Assembly: GCF_030685535.1 (NCBI RefSeq)
Contig: NZ_CP131601.1
Span: 3,162,001 to 3,226,000 of the forward strand
Direction: 5' to 3'
DNA: 64,000 bases
Source of the DNA: Photobacterium leiognathi
Lineage (GTDB): Bacteria; Pseudomonadota; Gammaproteobacteria; Enterobacterales; Vibrionaceae
The translations under genes were made by a program, and so were the position numbers. Position 1 is the first letter of the stretch; every line of letters begins with the position of its first letter. Shown one piece after another: positions 8,972 to 18,936 of the stretch. The notes beneath the pieces were generated by a model. It was given only the letters and a program-made list of their open reading frames with translations. It made no database searches and was not told the DNA's origin.

Positions 8972-10303
8972 TCACTTAAGGTGTTTGGAACGAACTGGAT
9001 AACGAGTTTTATTGATACGAACGGCTCTCTGCTTGGGCCGTTTTTTTCTTTCAGGTAATATGTAACGCTTTACTTGTTTTCTCATTGCTCTCAGTTTTTG
9101 AGGAATTGAACCTGGCGAAGCGATGGCACACCACATTAATTCATCTTGAATATCTCTTAACGCCATCATAAAACTTATCCGTAATGGTGAAACATTCGCT
9201 TCTGCCGCTATTCTACTTATTTCTAAGCGAACAAGATTATAAGCTATCAATATTCCCCATATTTCTTGCTCAATACCTTCTACTGATTGACTACGCAATA
9301 ATATTTCATCTTCAAGCATGTCATGTTTTATTTCACCATAACTGTTTTCTATCTCCCAACGTTCGAAATAAACATCAAGCAAAGCTTGATAGCTATAATG
9401 CTCACCAACTAAGGAAGTAAGAAGCCCTTGGATATGATATTTTTGAGTTTTTTCTGGATAAAGCACTAATCGAGCTTGCCATTTTTCAGGAAGGCTTGGG
9501 TCTTTAGCTCTTGCATATTTGGATACATCCATTTCTACAATCAAATCTCGTCCTGCTTCATCAAGCTGCTTAATGACGGTATATCGCGTATTTGATTTAA
9601 TTGGAGTCATCCAATGACTCGAATCATGCTGACGTTGCCAATTAATCATCAACTCGGCGCCAAGATAACATCGGTCAAAAATAGTTAAAGAATCTGGCGT
9701 TATTGAGGATATAAGCTGTTTAGCATAGTTCTCTTCACCAATATTGCTGGGACCAAATGCTACGTTGTGTATTAATCGACTACGAAGGGAGCATAAAGCA
9801 CATAACCTGACGATAGGGTATTCTGTATGCTGTATCTTACCGTGTTTGACATACTGAAAGTGACTCGCTAATTCTGGAGTATCATGACTTCTAAATTGAG
9901 TTCCATCGACAGAGAAAAGGCGTAAGCCTTTCCATGTGTCTCCGCTATCTTCGGCTTTCGTCCAATATTTGGCAGTGAGTGAGAAAAGTGCTTTTAGAGG
10001 CTGTGCTGTCAATCGTTTTCGCGCCTGAGGGATAGCACTTGGTGCAATAGAATCACCTTGTGATCGCGATAATTGCAAATCAAGTTTATTCAAGACATCG
10101 GTTATCGATCTATTACGATATAGGCCAATTCCAACGATTAACCAAACAACCAATTCCGCAGGTAATTTTCGTCTGCGTATACTGGCCTTATTGGTTTCAT
10201 CTAATGCTTGTTGAATCCACTCAAGAGGTAAGTCTCTTTGAAATAATGAGAGTGATTCTGGTGCTGCAAACGCATCTACATCAATGAGCCAATGTGACAA
10301 CAT
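8972..10303 (-). CDS. IS4-family transposase (copy 1)
   Basis: A 443-residue DDE transposase counted from ATG 10303 (MLSHWLIDVDAFAAPESL). Catalytic residues fit the IS4 signature: D133 in FSVDGTQ, D210 in IFDRCYLG, and E319 in the Y-(2)-R-(3)-E-(6)-K motif Y312, R315, E319, K326. Further in-frame starts reach 10372, but they would translate through the subterminal hairpin, and family proteins begin near the chosen Met. A GGGGG stretch about 8 nt before ATG 10303 is a possible ribosome site and lies in the stem of that hairpin. The stop lies 9 bp inside the left end. Confidence 0.95.
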   Translation of the reverse strand: MLSHWLIDVDAFAAPESLSLFQRDLPLEWIQQALDETNKASIRRRKLPAELVVWLIVGIGLYRNRSITDVLNKLDLQLSRSQGDSIAPSAIPQARKRLTAQPLKALFSLTAKYWTKAEDSGDTWKGLRLFSVDGTQFRSHDTPELASHFQYVKHGKIQHTEYPIVRLCALCSLRSRLIHNVAFGPSNIGEENYAKQLISSITPDSLTIFDRCYLGAELMINWQRQHDSSHWMTPIKSNTRYTVIKQLDEAGRDLIVEMDVSKYARAKDPSLPEKWQARLVLYPEKTQKYHIQGLLTSLVGEHYSYQALLDVYFERWEIENSYGEIKHDMLEDEILLRSQSVEGIEQEIWGILIAYNLVRLEISRIAAEANVSPLRISFMMALRDIQDELMWCAIASPGSIPQKLRAMRKQVKRYILPERKKRPKQRAVRINKTRYPVRSKHLK

Positions 10304-10343
10304 AAAAAATACCCCCAGTTTTGCAAAACTGAGGGTATTTTTA
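10304..10343. other. Subterminal hairpin before the IS4-type transposase, copy 1
   Basis: Long stem (AAAATACCC and CAGTTTT with their complements, one C/A mismatch, loop GC) directly before transposase ATG 10303. In a leftward read-through transcript it would hide the G-rich ribosome site, the known way IS10 and IS50 avoid activation from outside promoters. The U-tract may also stop transcripts. The same hairpin is in copy 2 at 36725-36764. Confidence 0.7.
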
Positions 10344-10427
10344 ACTATCTGAAAGATCGTGCAACCAATCAATTTCTTAAGTGATAGGTGTTATCCCAGA
10401 ACGGAGGCTTTTTTGTTAAATCTAAAT

Positions 10428-10886
10428 TTATAATCCCAACGCTTTTTTGGCTTTCTTTAGCTGCTTTTCAAACTTCTTCACGGTTTTCGCCGCTTTCTTC
10501 AACTGCTTATTTTTCTTCTTCGCTAACTTCTTCAGTTTTTTCGCTTGCTTTAGCTTTAAGCTATCAGGCTCTAAGGCTTCTTCTGCAATTACCGATACCA
10601 TTTCAATATGGCTTTGCCCGACAGCCGTTGGTGCTGGCAAGTTATGAATATTAGGCGCAGTGATAGCCGTAGGCTGAGGAGCTGGCGGCACAGCAAGCTT
10701 TGCAACACGACGAGGAGCAGCCTTTACAGCGCTAGTCAGACGACTAGGTTTACACAAATAATCTTTATCACTCGCCACACGAGTACAACTTGCACACATG
10801 TAATTTGGCTCGCTCACAATCTTACTGATAGTTGCAAACTGATCGGCAATTTCTGCTCGGCGATATTTACATAAGGTCTTAGCCAT
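10428..10886 (-). CDS. Conserved hypothetical protein with Cys motifs and a Lys-rich tail
   Basis: A 152-residue protein of no recognised function. The N-terminal third (MAKTLCKYRRAEIADQF) contains Cys residues at about 6, 31, 34 and 45, including CASC and YLCKPSRL, which could bind a metal. The middle is Pro/Ala-rich, and the last 45 residues are a very basic repeat of KKLKKLAKKKNKQLKK type, likely helical and perhaps nucleic-acid or membrane-surface binding. The start at 10886 has an excellent AGAGGAG ribosome site 5 nt upstream; a longer frame to 10907 lacks one. Similar small Cys/Lys proteins occur in vibrios, as far as I recall. Its terminator is split by the IS4-type element. Confidence 0.75.
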   Translation of the reverse strand: MAKTLCKYRRAEIADQFATISKIVSEPNYMCASCTRVASDKDYLCKPSRLTSAVKAAPRRVAKLAVPPAPQPTAITAPNIHNLPAPTAVGQSHIEMVSVIAEEALEPDSLKLKQAKKLKKLAKKKNKQLKKAAKTVKKFEKQLKKAKKALGL

Positions 10887-11007
10887 GAATGCTCCTCTAG
10901 CCAACAACGAACCTTTTTATCAACATTAAACGATAATGATTCGTAATACCAGTGGTGCATTGCGATTTTATTTACCCTATTTGTAACTATTTATTGGTAA
11001 CAATCAC

Positions 11008-11823
11008 TTAGGCTTTCATTGCTGCTTTTACGTAAATATCAAAGCGGTTTTTCTTGGTCTCAATTGGTATTGATGGCTTCGCTTGAGCGAGAAATTCAGC
11101 ATAATCTGGGCGTTTCACTACCACACGTTTCGTGGCTAGCGCATAAGCCGGTTCAAATAAACCATCTGCATCTAAATCCGCACCAACTAGAGTTTGGAAA
11201 ACGCGCATTTCTTTTTTCACTAACGCTGATTTTTTCTTATGCGGATACATAGGATCAAGGTACACCACATCTGGCGCTACAAAATCCGGATCTTCAGCAA
11301 GTTTCACCAAAGCATCATGGCTAGAGGCATGTAATAGCTGCATACGCTCGCTAACCCATGCGCCAATTTCAGGATCGGCTTTTGCCCGCATCAAACCATC
11401 ATCAAGCAATGCGGCGACCACAGGATGACGCTCTACCAACTGTACCTTACAACCCAGTGTCGCTAACACAAATGCATCACGACCAAGCCCAGCAGTGGCA
11501 TCAAGCACGGTAGGATTCACTCCACCTTTTAGGCCAACGGCTTTCGCTATTGCCTGACCTCGACCACCACCAAATTTGCGACGGTGCGCCACCGCGCCAC
11601 TGACTAAATCAACAAATACTGCGCCAAGTTTTGGCTCATCTAACTTACGAAGCTCTAACTGCTGAGCGGTTAGCACCAACGCAAAACAGCTATTTTCATC
11701 ATGGCTTAAGCCCCAACGTGAGGCTAATTGATCTAACTCAGACTGACGTTCAGGAACTTCACAAACTAAGGCAAGCTGCACAGCATTCTCCGGTATAAAA
11801 GCAACATCTGGATGTGAACGCAC
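11008..11823 (-). CDS. rsmJ: 16S rRNA (guanine1516-N2)-methyltransferase RsmJ
   Basis: SAM-dependent enzyme (formerly YhiQ) that methylates G1516 of 16S rRNA in the small subunit. Visible family motifs are [26 protein letters not shown], the SAM-binding loop [14 protein letters not shown], the acidic strand [17 protein letters not shown], the catalytic-type segment [19 protein letters not shown] and the C-terminal VVVKRPDYA. The 271-residue length assumes a GTG start at 11821-11823; the true start is uncertain because no clear ribosome site is seen. It is divergent from asnC. Confidence 0.93.
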   Translation of the reverse strand: MRSHPDVAFIPENAVQLALVCEVPERQSELDQLASRWGLSHDENSCFALVLTAQQLELRKLDEPKLGAVFVDLVSGAVAHRRKFGGGRGQAIAKAVGLKGGVNPTVLDATAGLGRDAFVLATLGCKVQLVERHPVVAALLDDGLMRAKADPEIGAWVSERMQLLHASSHDALVKLAEDPDFVAPDVVYLDPMYPHKKKSALVKKEMRVFQTLVGADLDADGLFEPAYALATKRVVVKRPDYAEFLAQAKPSIPIETKKNRFDIYVKAAMKA

Positions 11824-11943
11824 ACCCGATCATAGGGCGCGGATTATAGCACTACAATTGTACCTTTGCTCTGGTATCACACCATCAGATAAGTATAAGA
11901 TACGACAACGAACTTGATTCTCTGCACCGTGAAAGGAACGATT

Positions 11944-12405
11944 ATGACGCCATCCATTCGTATCGATGATTTAGATCGCGATATTCTTAATGCCTTAATG
12001 AATGACGCCCGTATTCCTTACGCTGAAATGGCGAAACGCTTTAACGTAAGCCCTGCCACCGTGCATGTGCGAGTCGAGAAAATGCGAGCAGCGGAAATCA
12101 TCACTGGAACCGAGGTGATCATAAACCCGAAATTATTGGGCTATGATGTTTGCTGCTTTATTGGCATTAACTTAAATGCTGCCCGTGATTATCACTCAGC
12201 CCTTGCCAAGCTAAATGAGTTAGATGAAGTGGTTGAAGCCTATTACACCACTGGAGCTTATAACATCTTCGTTAAATTGATGTGCCGCTCAATTGAAGAG
12301 TTGCAGTATGTGCTTATTGATAAGCTGCAAGCGATTGATGAAGTGCAATCCACTGAGACCCTTATCTCACTGCAAAACCCGATCAACCGCAATGTAAAAC
12401 CTTAG
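11944..12405 (+). CDS. asnC: AsnC, Lrp/AsnC-family transcriptional regulator
   Basis: A 153-residue regulator with an N-terminal winged helix-turn-helix (IDDLDRDILNALMNDARIPYAEMAKRFNVSPATVHVRVEKM) and a C-terminal RAM effector domain (CCFIGINL through STETLISLQNP). The close match in length and in segments such as LGYDV, DEVVEAYYTTGAYNIF and VLIDKLQ points to AsnC itself, the asparagine-responsive activator of asnA, rather than Lrp. The start at 11944 follows AAAGGA. asnA is not in this window. The IS110 element lies between the gene and the terminator hairpin at 13752. Confidence 0.9.
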   Translation: MTPSIRIDDLDRDILNALMNDARIPYAEMAKRFNVSPATVHVRVEKMRAAEIITGTEVIINPKLLGYDVCCFIGINLNAARDYHSALAKLNELDEVVEAYYTTGAYNIFVKLMCRSIEELQYVLIDKLQAIDEVQSTETLISLQNPINRNVKP

Positions 12406-12444
12406 AAAATAGCTTTCAATCGACAATAAAATGTATGGTCCGCC

Positions 12445-12655
12445 CCGTTATTGCAACTACAATATTAGTAATAACGGAGTTGGTTGCGCTAATGTATTCG
12501 GAGTCAAAATTAGGCATATTAATGTCCTAGCTCCACGATGATATCCGCGCCAGATTATCCTTAAAAAGCGAAAAGCATTTATTGCTGTTTTTATTATCAG
12601 GTTATTAATCTGGCCGATTTACCGTTAATGTCATCACTTGCATTGTCGTTGCAAA
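12445..12655 (-). ncRNA. Candidate bridge RNA of the IS1111-type element
   Basis: The 3' non-coding end of the element folds into two clear stem-loops: CCGTTATT/AATAACGG (12445-12452 with 12470-12477, 17-nt loop) and GCCAGATTA/TAATCTGGC (12549-12557 with 12606-12614, 48-nt loop). IS110 elements encode a bridge RNA with target- and donor-pairing loops, and in IS1111 members it lies downstream of the transposase. Strand, ends and pairing guides are inferred. Confidence 0.55.
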
Positions 12656-12660
12656 CTCGG

Positions 12661-13695
12661 TTATGACTGCGATGCAGTCTTAAACGCTTGGCGGTGGTAT
12701 AACACCGCCCAAGCTATTCTTGCTAATTTGTTAGCCAATGCGACAACAACCACATTGAATGGCTTACTGGCTCTTAAATCTACCAGCCATTGTCCGAAGA
12801 CTTTACCCGTTGTCTCTAACCTTGATAATACAGCTCTTGCGCCATGAATGAATAATGTCCGGAGATGTTTATTTCCTCGTTTACTCACCCCAAGTAACTT
12901 TGTTTTACCTCCCGTAGAGTATTGTCGAGGCACTAACCCTAACCAAGCAGCCATATTCCTTCCATTTGAAAAGTTACTGGCGGCACTAACATCTGCCACA
13001 CACAGGGTTGCTGTTAAATCACCGATGCCAGGCACAGTTTTTAATAACTTAGCCAATTCATGTTGCTCAGCTAGCTGTTTCAACTTCGTATCTTGTATTT
13101 TTATCTGCTCATTAAGATACAAATAATGTGCGTGAATTAAGCTTAATTCGTACATAAGACTTTGTGGAAGAGTTTGATATTTTTGGTCTGCTATCCACTG
13201 AAAAAGCATCTTCATTTTCGCATGTCCTGTAGGCAAGCTCAGTCCAAACTCTAACAATATCGCTCCGATACGAGACATACAGGCTGTTCGCTCCTTAATA
13301 AAACCATCACGGATACGATGAATGACAGCAATGACTTGTGCTTCTTCTGATTTAACAGCAACAAAGCGCATGGAAGGTCGACTTGCTGCTTCAGCGATAG
13401 CTGCAGCATCAATGAAGTCATTTTTATTGCCTTTCACATAAGGTTTTACATACTGAGGAGGAATGAGTTGAACTTGATGCCCAAAATCAGCACATTTACG
13501 GGCTAACCAATGTGCACCACCACATGCTTCAAATGCGATAGTGGTGGTTTCTAAATTTGAGAGAAACTTTAGAAGTTGGCTTCGATTATATTTCTTACGT
13601 AGCACCTCTTTACCTGCGTAATTGTGTGCGACAGCATGAAAGCAGTGTTTACCTAAATCGATACCTAAGATGTGGATAGTAGACATATGGTTCAC
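12661..13695 (-). CDS. IS110-family (IS1111 group) DEDD transposase
   Basis: A 344-residue recombinase. The N-terminal RuvC-like DEDD domain shows D13 in LGIDLGKH, E56 in AFEACGG, and D93/D96 in KNDFIDAAAIAEA. The C-terminal Transposase_20 domain holds VPGIGDLTA, the AAWLGLVPRQYSTGGKTKLLG segment and GVSKRGNKHLR with the likely nucleophilic Ser. Starts at 13695 or 13686 are both possible. This enzyme class moves DNA through an RNA-guided circular intermediate. The frame is intact, so the element is potentially active. Confidence 0.95.
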   Translation of the reverse strand: MNHMSTIHILGIDLGKHCFHAVAHNYAGKEVLRKKYNRSQLLKFLSNLETTTIAFEACGGAHWLARKCADFGHQVQLIPPQYVKPYVKGNKNDFIDAAAIAEAASRPSMRFVAVKSEEAQVIAVIHRIRDGFIKERTACMSRIGAILLEFGLSLPTGHAKMKMLFQWIADQKYQTLPQSLMYELSLIHAHYLYLNEQIKIQDTKLKQLAEQHELAKLLKTVPGIGDLTATLCVADVSAASNFSNGRNMAAWLGLVPRQYSTGGKTKLLGVSKRGNKHLRTLFIHGARAVLSRLETTGKVFGQWLVDLRASKPFNVVVVALANKLARIAWAVLYHRQAFKTASQS

Positions 13696-13751
13696 CTCTT
13701 TGAAAGCCTACCCTAAGCCTAACGGCTTAGGATGAGGCGGACCATATAATT

Positions 13752-13775
13752 AAGCGAGCATGGCGCTCGCTTTTT
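13752..13775 (+). terminator. Terminator between asnC and hemB
   Basis: Stem AAGCGAGC/GCTCGCTT with 5-nt loop ATGGC, followed on the plus strand by a T-tract. The direction suits asnC, now 1.35 kb away because the IS110 element lies between them. It may also act weakly for hemB. Confidence 0.8.
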
Positions 13776-13791
13776 AGATCTGGAATATCGC

Positions 13792-14877
<1,086 letters not shown>

Positions 14878-14900
14878 TCACTCAGACTGACGAATGTGGC

Positions 14901-15680
14901 TTAAATCGAAAAAAAAGCCTGACTATTAACATAAGACTGCGCAATGACTTGCTCTGCGGTTTCACCACGACACTCGGCGATCACGGCAGCAATATGTGGT
15001 AAAAACTTTGGCTCATTACGGCTCGATTTTGGTTTAGGACGGTAATCTCGCGGTAGTAGGTACGGACAATCGGTTTCAATCATTAAACGGTTTGCAGGGA
15101 TATGACGTACGACTTCGCGTAGCTCTTGTCCGCGGCGTTCATCACATACCCAACCCGTAACCCCTATGTGTAAATCAAGATCTAAATACTCCCTCAACTC
15201 TTGCTCTGAGCCAGTAAAGCAATGCAGTACTGCCGCAGGTAATTTATCTCGCCAAGGCGTCAAGATTTCAATAAAACGTTCATGGGCATCACGGCAATGC
15301 ATAAATACTGGCATGTTCAGCTCAGCCGCTAACGCCAGTTGCGCATCAAAGACCGCTTTTTGCTGTGGACGAGGAGAAAAATCACGGTTGAAATCAAGCC
15401 CACATTCGCCAATCGCCACCACTTCCGGTGTTGCTGCTAAAGCACGAATATCGGGTAGCGACAGATCGGTCACTGACTTTGCATCATGCGGATGAACCCC
15501 AGCGGTTGAATAGCAATAATGCGGCCATTGCTGCGCCATTTGTTGCGCCTCAATGCTCTCTTCAATACTGGTGCCCGTAATAATTAAATGCTTCACACCC
15601 GCTTCTTGAGCACGTGTGATCACATCCGCACGGTCTTTATCAAAACGGTTATTTGTTAAGTTCACACCAATATCTATCAT
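14901..15680 (-). CDS. tatD: TatD, metal-dependent DNase
   Basis: TIM-barrel hydrolase of the TatD family with 3'-5' exonuclease activity in E. coli, linked to DNA repair; it is not needed for Tat export despite the name. The protein begins MIDIGVNLTNNRFDKDR and shows GVHPHDAK, AIGECGLDFNRDF (metal-ligand Glu), PVFMHCRDAHERF, VLHCFTGSEQE and the MIETDCPYLLPRDYRPKP signature, 259 residues in all. An upstream Met at 15692 is an alternative. A frame to 15755 adds residues unlike the family. It follows tatC in the operon, but a terminator lies in the gap. Confidence 0.93.
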   Translation of the reverse strand: MIDIGVNLTNNRFDKDRADVITRAQEAGVKHLIITGTSIEESIEAQQMAQQWPHYCYSTAGVHPHDAKSVTDLSLPDIRALAATPEVVAIGECGLDFNRDFSPRPQQKAVFDAQLALAAELNMPVFMHCRDAHERFIEILTPWRDKLPAAVLHCFTGSEQELREYLDLDLHIGVTGWVCDERRGQELREVVRHIPANRLMIETDCPYLLPRDYRPKPKSSRNEPKFLPHIAAVIAECRGETAEQVIAQSYVNSQAFFSI

Positions 15681-15766
15681 CTGTTTATCCATTCTCTGCG
15701 CAGTAATATCTACAAGCTCAGTATATAGAGCCTGTTCGCTTAGTACCAAACCCATATTTTAGATAT

Positions 15767-15796
15767 AAAAAAACCGACGATTAGGTCGGTTTTTTT
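15767..15796 (-). terminator. Terminator between tatC and tatD
   Basis: Stem AAAAAACCGAC/GTCGGTTTTTT with 6-nt loop GATTAG. Its position after the tatC stop suggests that tatD is expressed by read-through or from its own promoter. Confidence 0.85.
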
Positions 15797-15822
15797 CATC
15801 ATCACATAGTACAAAGTACTAT

Positions 15823-16587
15823 TTACTGTTGCTCTTCGTGCTCTTCCGTATCATCCAGCTCATCATGATCACGTACATAGAAACGTGAGAAGAATAAGCC
15901 AACTTCAAACAATAAACACATAGGTACAGCCAACAAGGTCTGAGAAACAATATCAGGCGGTGTTAACAGCATACCAACGACAAACGCACCTACGATAATG
16001 TAAGGACGTTTGCTACGTAGAGACTCAGGATCGGTTGCACCGATCCAACACAACAAAATAATCGCCACTGGAATTTCAAAAGCGATACCAAACGCCATAA
16101 ATAGCGCCAGAACGAAGTCCAGATAATTTGCGATGTCTGTTGCCACCTCTACCCCTTGTGGGGCAACGCTGGTAAAGAACTTAAAGACCAATGGGAACAC
16201 AACGTAGTAGGCAAACGCGACACCTGCGTAAAACAGCAATGAGCTGGAAAACAGCAGTGGCATGATCAGCTTACGTTCGTGCTTGTACAAACCTGGCGCA
16301 ACAAACGCCCAAACTTGGTACAAAATCATTGGCACAGCAATAAACACTGAGGTAACTAAAGTCAGTTTTATCGGTGTAAAGAACGGCGACGCCACATCTG
16401 TTGCAATCATGGTCGCACCAGCAGGCATACGCTCTACTAATGGTGCAGCTAAGAAGGCATAGATATCATTGGCAAACCAAACTAAACACAGAAAAACCAC
16501 CAGCACGCTCAACATAGAACGCAGAAGTCGCGTACGTAGTTCAAGTAAATGACTAAATAGCGGCTGCGTATCTTCGACGGTCGACAT
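15823..16587 (-). CDS. tatC: Sec-independent protein translocase TatC
   Basis: Polytopic inner-membrane core of the twin-arginine translocase that, with TatB, recognises RR signal peptides. The 254-residue sequence has about six membrane helices. Hallmarks are the N-terminal [16 protein letters not shown], with the conserved Glu of the first cytoplasmic segment, then [26 protein letters not shown] and FGIAFEIPV. The acidic C-terminal tail ([10 protein letters not shown]) is typical. It is translated 11 bp after tatB in tatA-tatB-tatC. Confidence 0.97.
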   Translation of the reverse strand: MSTVEDTQPLFSHLLELRTRLLRSMLSVLVVFLCLVWFANDIYAFLAAPLVERMPAGATMIATDVASPFFTPIKLTLVTSVFIAVPMILYQVWAFVAPGLYKHERKLIMPLLFSSSLLFYAGVAFAYYVVFPLVFKFFTSVAPQGVEVATDIANYLDFVLALFMAFGIAFEIPVAIILLCWIGATDPESLRSKRPYIIVGAFVVGMLLTPPDIVSQTLLAVPMCLLFEVGLFFSRFYVRDHDELDDTEEHEEQQ

Positions 16588-16598
16588 AGTGATGTAAT

Positions 16599-16937
16599 TT
16601 ATTCCTGCTTGTGTGAAGTCGTTGCTGAGGTTTGCTCGCTTTTATCAGCATAAGGGCGCTGAACATCTGAAGCCGCTTTTTTAAGCTCATCCACAGAGTC
16701 TTGCAATTCCGGCGCTAAGTCCTTCATCCCCATTTGCTCGGCTTTTTTCAGATTTGCCTGCAATTCCTGAATTTTCAGTTCTTGCGATAGTTCATCTTTA
16801 ACCGAGTTTGCCATATTACGAGCAGCACCTATCCACTGCGACACTGTGCGTATCGCAACGGGTAGACGTTCCGGCCCCAGTACTACTAATCCCACCACGG
16901 AGATCAGTACTAACTCCCAGAACCCGATATCAAACAC
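16599..16937 (-). CDS. tatB: Sec-independent protein translocase TatB
   Basis: A 112-residue bitopic protein. The N-terminal membrane helix [21 protein letters not shown] carries the conserved Glu8, followed by the PERLP hinge, an amphipathic helix (residues about 22-50) and a charged, Gln/Lys-rich cytoplasmic tail. It forms the receptor complex with TatC. It starts 3 bp after the tatA stop, so the two genes are almost contiguous. Confidence 0.96.
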   Translation of the reverse strand: MFDIGFWELVLISVVGLVVLGPERLPVAIRTVSQWIGAARNMANSVKDELSQELKIQELQANLKKAEQMGMKDLAPELQDSVDELKKAASDVQRPYADKSEQTSATTSHKQE

Positions 16938-16940
16938 GTG

Positions 16941-17207
16941 TTAAACCTGCTCTTTGTCTTTTTGACTAGTTGTAGTCTGATCCGCTGGCTTTTTCTCGTC
17001 AGCAATTTTCTTTTGCTCGAAGTCAGCATCGTTGTTGTCTGACTCTTTTTTCGCAGCAGGTGCAGCTTCATCATCACTGATTGCTTTTTTGAAGCCTTTT
17101 ACTGCAGAACCTAGGTCACCACCTAGAGTACGAAGTTTCTTCGTTCCGAACAGAAGAACAATGATCAGGGCAATAATTAATAATTGCCAGATACTGATAC
17201 CACCCAT
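16941..17207 (-). CDS. tatA: Sec-independent protein translocase TatA
   Basis: An 88-residue pore-forming subunit. It has the membrane helix [20 protein letters not shown], the invariant FG hinge, then [20 protein letters not shown] as an amphipathic helix and a polar acidic tail. Polymers of TatA form the passage for folded proteins. A GAGGTAAA ribosome site precedes the ATG. It is first of tatABC and lies 84 bp downstream of ubiB. Confidence 0.97.
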   Translation of the reverse strand: MGGISIWQLLIIALIIVLLFGTKKLRTLGGDLGSAVKGFKKAISDDEAAPAAKKESDNNDADFEQKKIADEKKPADQTTTSQKDKEQV

Positions 17208-17291
17208 GCTTGTTTTACCTCAGCTTTATGTGGTTAATAACGAAAGTGCGTTTATCAACGCAACTATAAGTATAGGCGAGAGCCAAACCGA

Positions 17292-18926
17292 TTATTTTCG
17301 GCAGGTACGCCATCCTAGTAACCAAAATAAACCACCGACACCGGCAGATACTGCTGGGTAAGTCGCTACTTGATCACCAAAGAGTATTGCAGCACACACC
17401 ATAAAAGTGGCGCCGATACCAAAATAGAACCTTGCCTGGTTATGAGTGCGTCGATTCTCCATGAAATTATCATAGAGTTTATCGATCCGCTGATTCATTA
17501 CCTTGCCTTGGCGCAAGCTGTCATAAAGTAATTCTGGCAGTTCAGGCAATTTTTCAGCCCAAAATGGCGCTTTACTTTTTACCGCTTCAATAATGGCTTG
17601 TGGGCCAACTTGACGCGACATCCAGTTTTCCAAGAACGGCTTGGCTGTTGCCCACAAATCAAGTTGTGGATACAACTGGCGTCCTAAGCCTTCAACATAC
17701 AACAAGGTCTTTTGTAATAGGACCAGTTGTGGTTGCACTTCCATATTAAAACGGCGAGCAGTATTAAACAGGTTTAACAACACATGACCGAATGAAATTT
17801 CGCACAGTGGCTTCTCAAAAATAGGCTCACACACAGTACGAATTGCAAATTCAAACTCATCCACATTGGTATCATGTGGAACCCAGCCTGAATCGACGTG
17901 TAATTCTGCAACCTTACGATAATCACGATTAAAAAAAGCCAATAAATTTTCAGCTAAATAACGCTTATCTTCTCGGTTTAACGTCCCCACAATGCCACAA
18001 TCTAACGCGATCCATTGGGGATTTTCCGGGTTCTCATAAGAGACAAAAATATTACCCGGGTGCATATCAGCATGGAAAAAACTGTCACGAAATACCTGAG
18101 TAAAGAAGATATTTACCGCATTTTCAGACAGTAATTTTAAATCCGTGCCGTTCGCTTTTAGCCCCTCAACGTCAGAAACTTGGATACCATAAATACGTTC
18201 CATGACAAGAAGATTAATACTGCTGTAATCGGTATAAACTTCCGGTACATACAGTGTGTCATCTCCTTCAAAGTTACGACGGAGTTGAATGCTATTGGCC
18301 GCTTCACGCATTAAATCAAGCTCATCGAGCAAGGTTTTTTCGTATTCACGGACCACTTCAACAGGGCGTAGTCGTCTTGCTTCTGGTTGGAGGCGAGAAA
18401 CTATCTCTGCCATCCTGTACATCAGCTTAATATCAGCCTCAATAATTGGCTTAATATCAGGACGAATGACTTTAAAAACAATTTCTTTGCCGTTTTCTTT
18501 TAATGTGCTCGTATGCACTTGAGCAATCGATGCCGAAGCGAGTGCGACTTCATCGAAATCATCAAACCATTGCTCTAACGGCCCACCTAATGCTTGCTCG
18601 ATAGTACGTTTCGCTAACTTACCATCGAATGGCTCAACTTGATCTTGCAGCAGAGCCAATTGATCGGCGATATGCGGTGGAAACAAATCGCGACGCGTTG
18701 ACATCATTTGACCGAATTTGATCCAAACAGGACCTAACTCTTGCAACGCTAAACGTAATCGCTCACCCAATGGTTTATCTGGGTATTCGTTTTTGATCCA
18801 AAACAGCGATTTACGAAGTTTCTTTGGAAGTTCAGTGCGCGGATCGACAGGGATAAAGTCATCCAAGCCATAGCGCAGTTGTACTTGAATAATACGGTAC
18901 AGCCGTTTTATTTCTGAGTAACTCAT
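17292..18926 (-). CDS. ubiB: UbiB, ABC1/ADCK-family ubiquinone biosynthesis protein
   Basis: Atypical protein-kinase-like ATPase needed for ubiquinone synthesis at the inner membrane. The product is about 544 residues. It shows the family-specific [15 protein letters not shown] (KxGQ), the ASASIAQVH loop that replaces the normal P-loop, [20 protein letters not shown] and the ALDCGIVG metal-binding motif. Two C-terminal hydrophobic helices follow ([16 protein letters not shown] and [13 protein letters not shown]). The start [10 protein letters not shown] matches the E. coli N terminus; a TTG at 18947 that overlaps the ubiJ stop would add seven residues. Confidence 0.96.
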   Translation of the reverse strand: MSYSEIKRLYRIIQVQLRYGLDDFIPVDPRTELPKKLRKSLFWIKNEYPDKPLGERLRLALQELGPVWIKFGQMMSTRRDLFPPHIADQLALLQDQVEPFDGKLAKRTIEQALGGPLEQWFDDFDEVALASASIAQVHTSTLKENGKEIVFKVIRPDIKPIIEADIKLMYRMAEIVSRLQPEARRLRPVEVVREYEKTLLDELDLMREAANSIQLRRNFEGDDTLYVPEVYTDYSSINLLVMERIYGIQVSDVEGLKANGTDLKLLSENAVNIFFTQVFRDSFFHADMHPGNIFVSYENPENPQWIALDCGIVGTLNREDKRYLAENLLAFFNRDYRKVAELHVDSGWVPHDTNVDEFEFAIRTVCEPIFEKPLCEISFGHVLLNLFNTARRFNMEVQPQLVLLQKTLLYVEGLGRQLYPQLDLWATAKPFLENWMSRQVGPQAIIEAVKSKAPFWAEKLPELPELLYDSLRQGKVMNQRIDKLYDNFMENRRTHNQARFYFGIGATFMVCAAILFGDQVATYPAVSAGVGGLFWLLGWRTCRK

Positions 18927-18936
18927 CATTGCCAAT

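Larger units (their letters stand above)
8963..10393 (-). mobile_element. IS4-family insertion sequence, copy 1 (1431 bp)
   Basis: Complete element. The ends are perfect 18-bp inverted repeats beginning TAACACCTATCACTTAAG and resemble the ends of E. coli IS4. The 12-bp flanks TCCCAGAACGGA (8951-8962 and 10394-10405) are the target duplication. It carries one transposase gene, read leftward. A second copy of the same length with an identical transposase translation lies at 35384-36814 in the same orientation. Confidence 0.97.
12434..13746 (-). mobile_element. IS110-family element, IS1111 group (about 1.3 kb)
   Basis: Bounded by 11-bp inverted repeats TATGGTCCGCC (12434-12444) and GGCGGACCATA (13736-13746). 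In the IS1111 group such repeats are subterminal, so the true ends lie a few bases further out. No target duplication is visible, as expected. The transposase is leftward, with a short (about 40 bp) upstream end and a long (about 220 bp) downstream non-coding end, the arrangement of the IS1111 group. A hairpin CCTAAGCC-TAAC-GGCTTAGG lies at 13712-13731. Confidence 0.9.
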
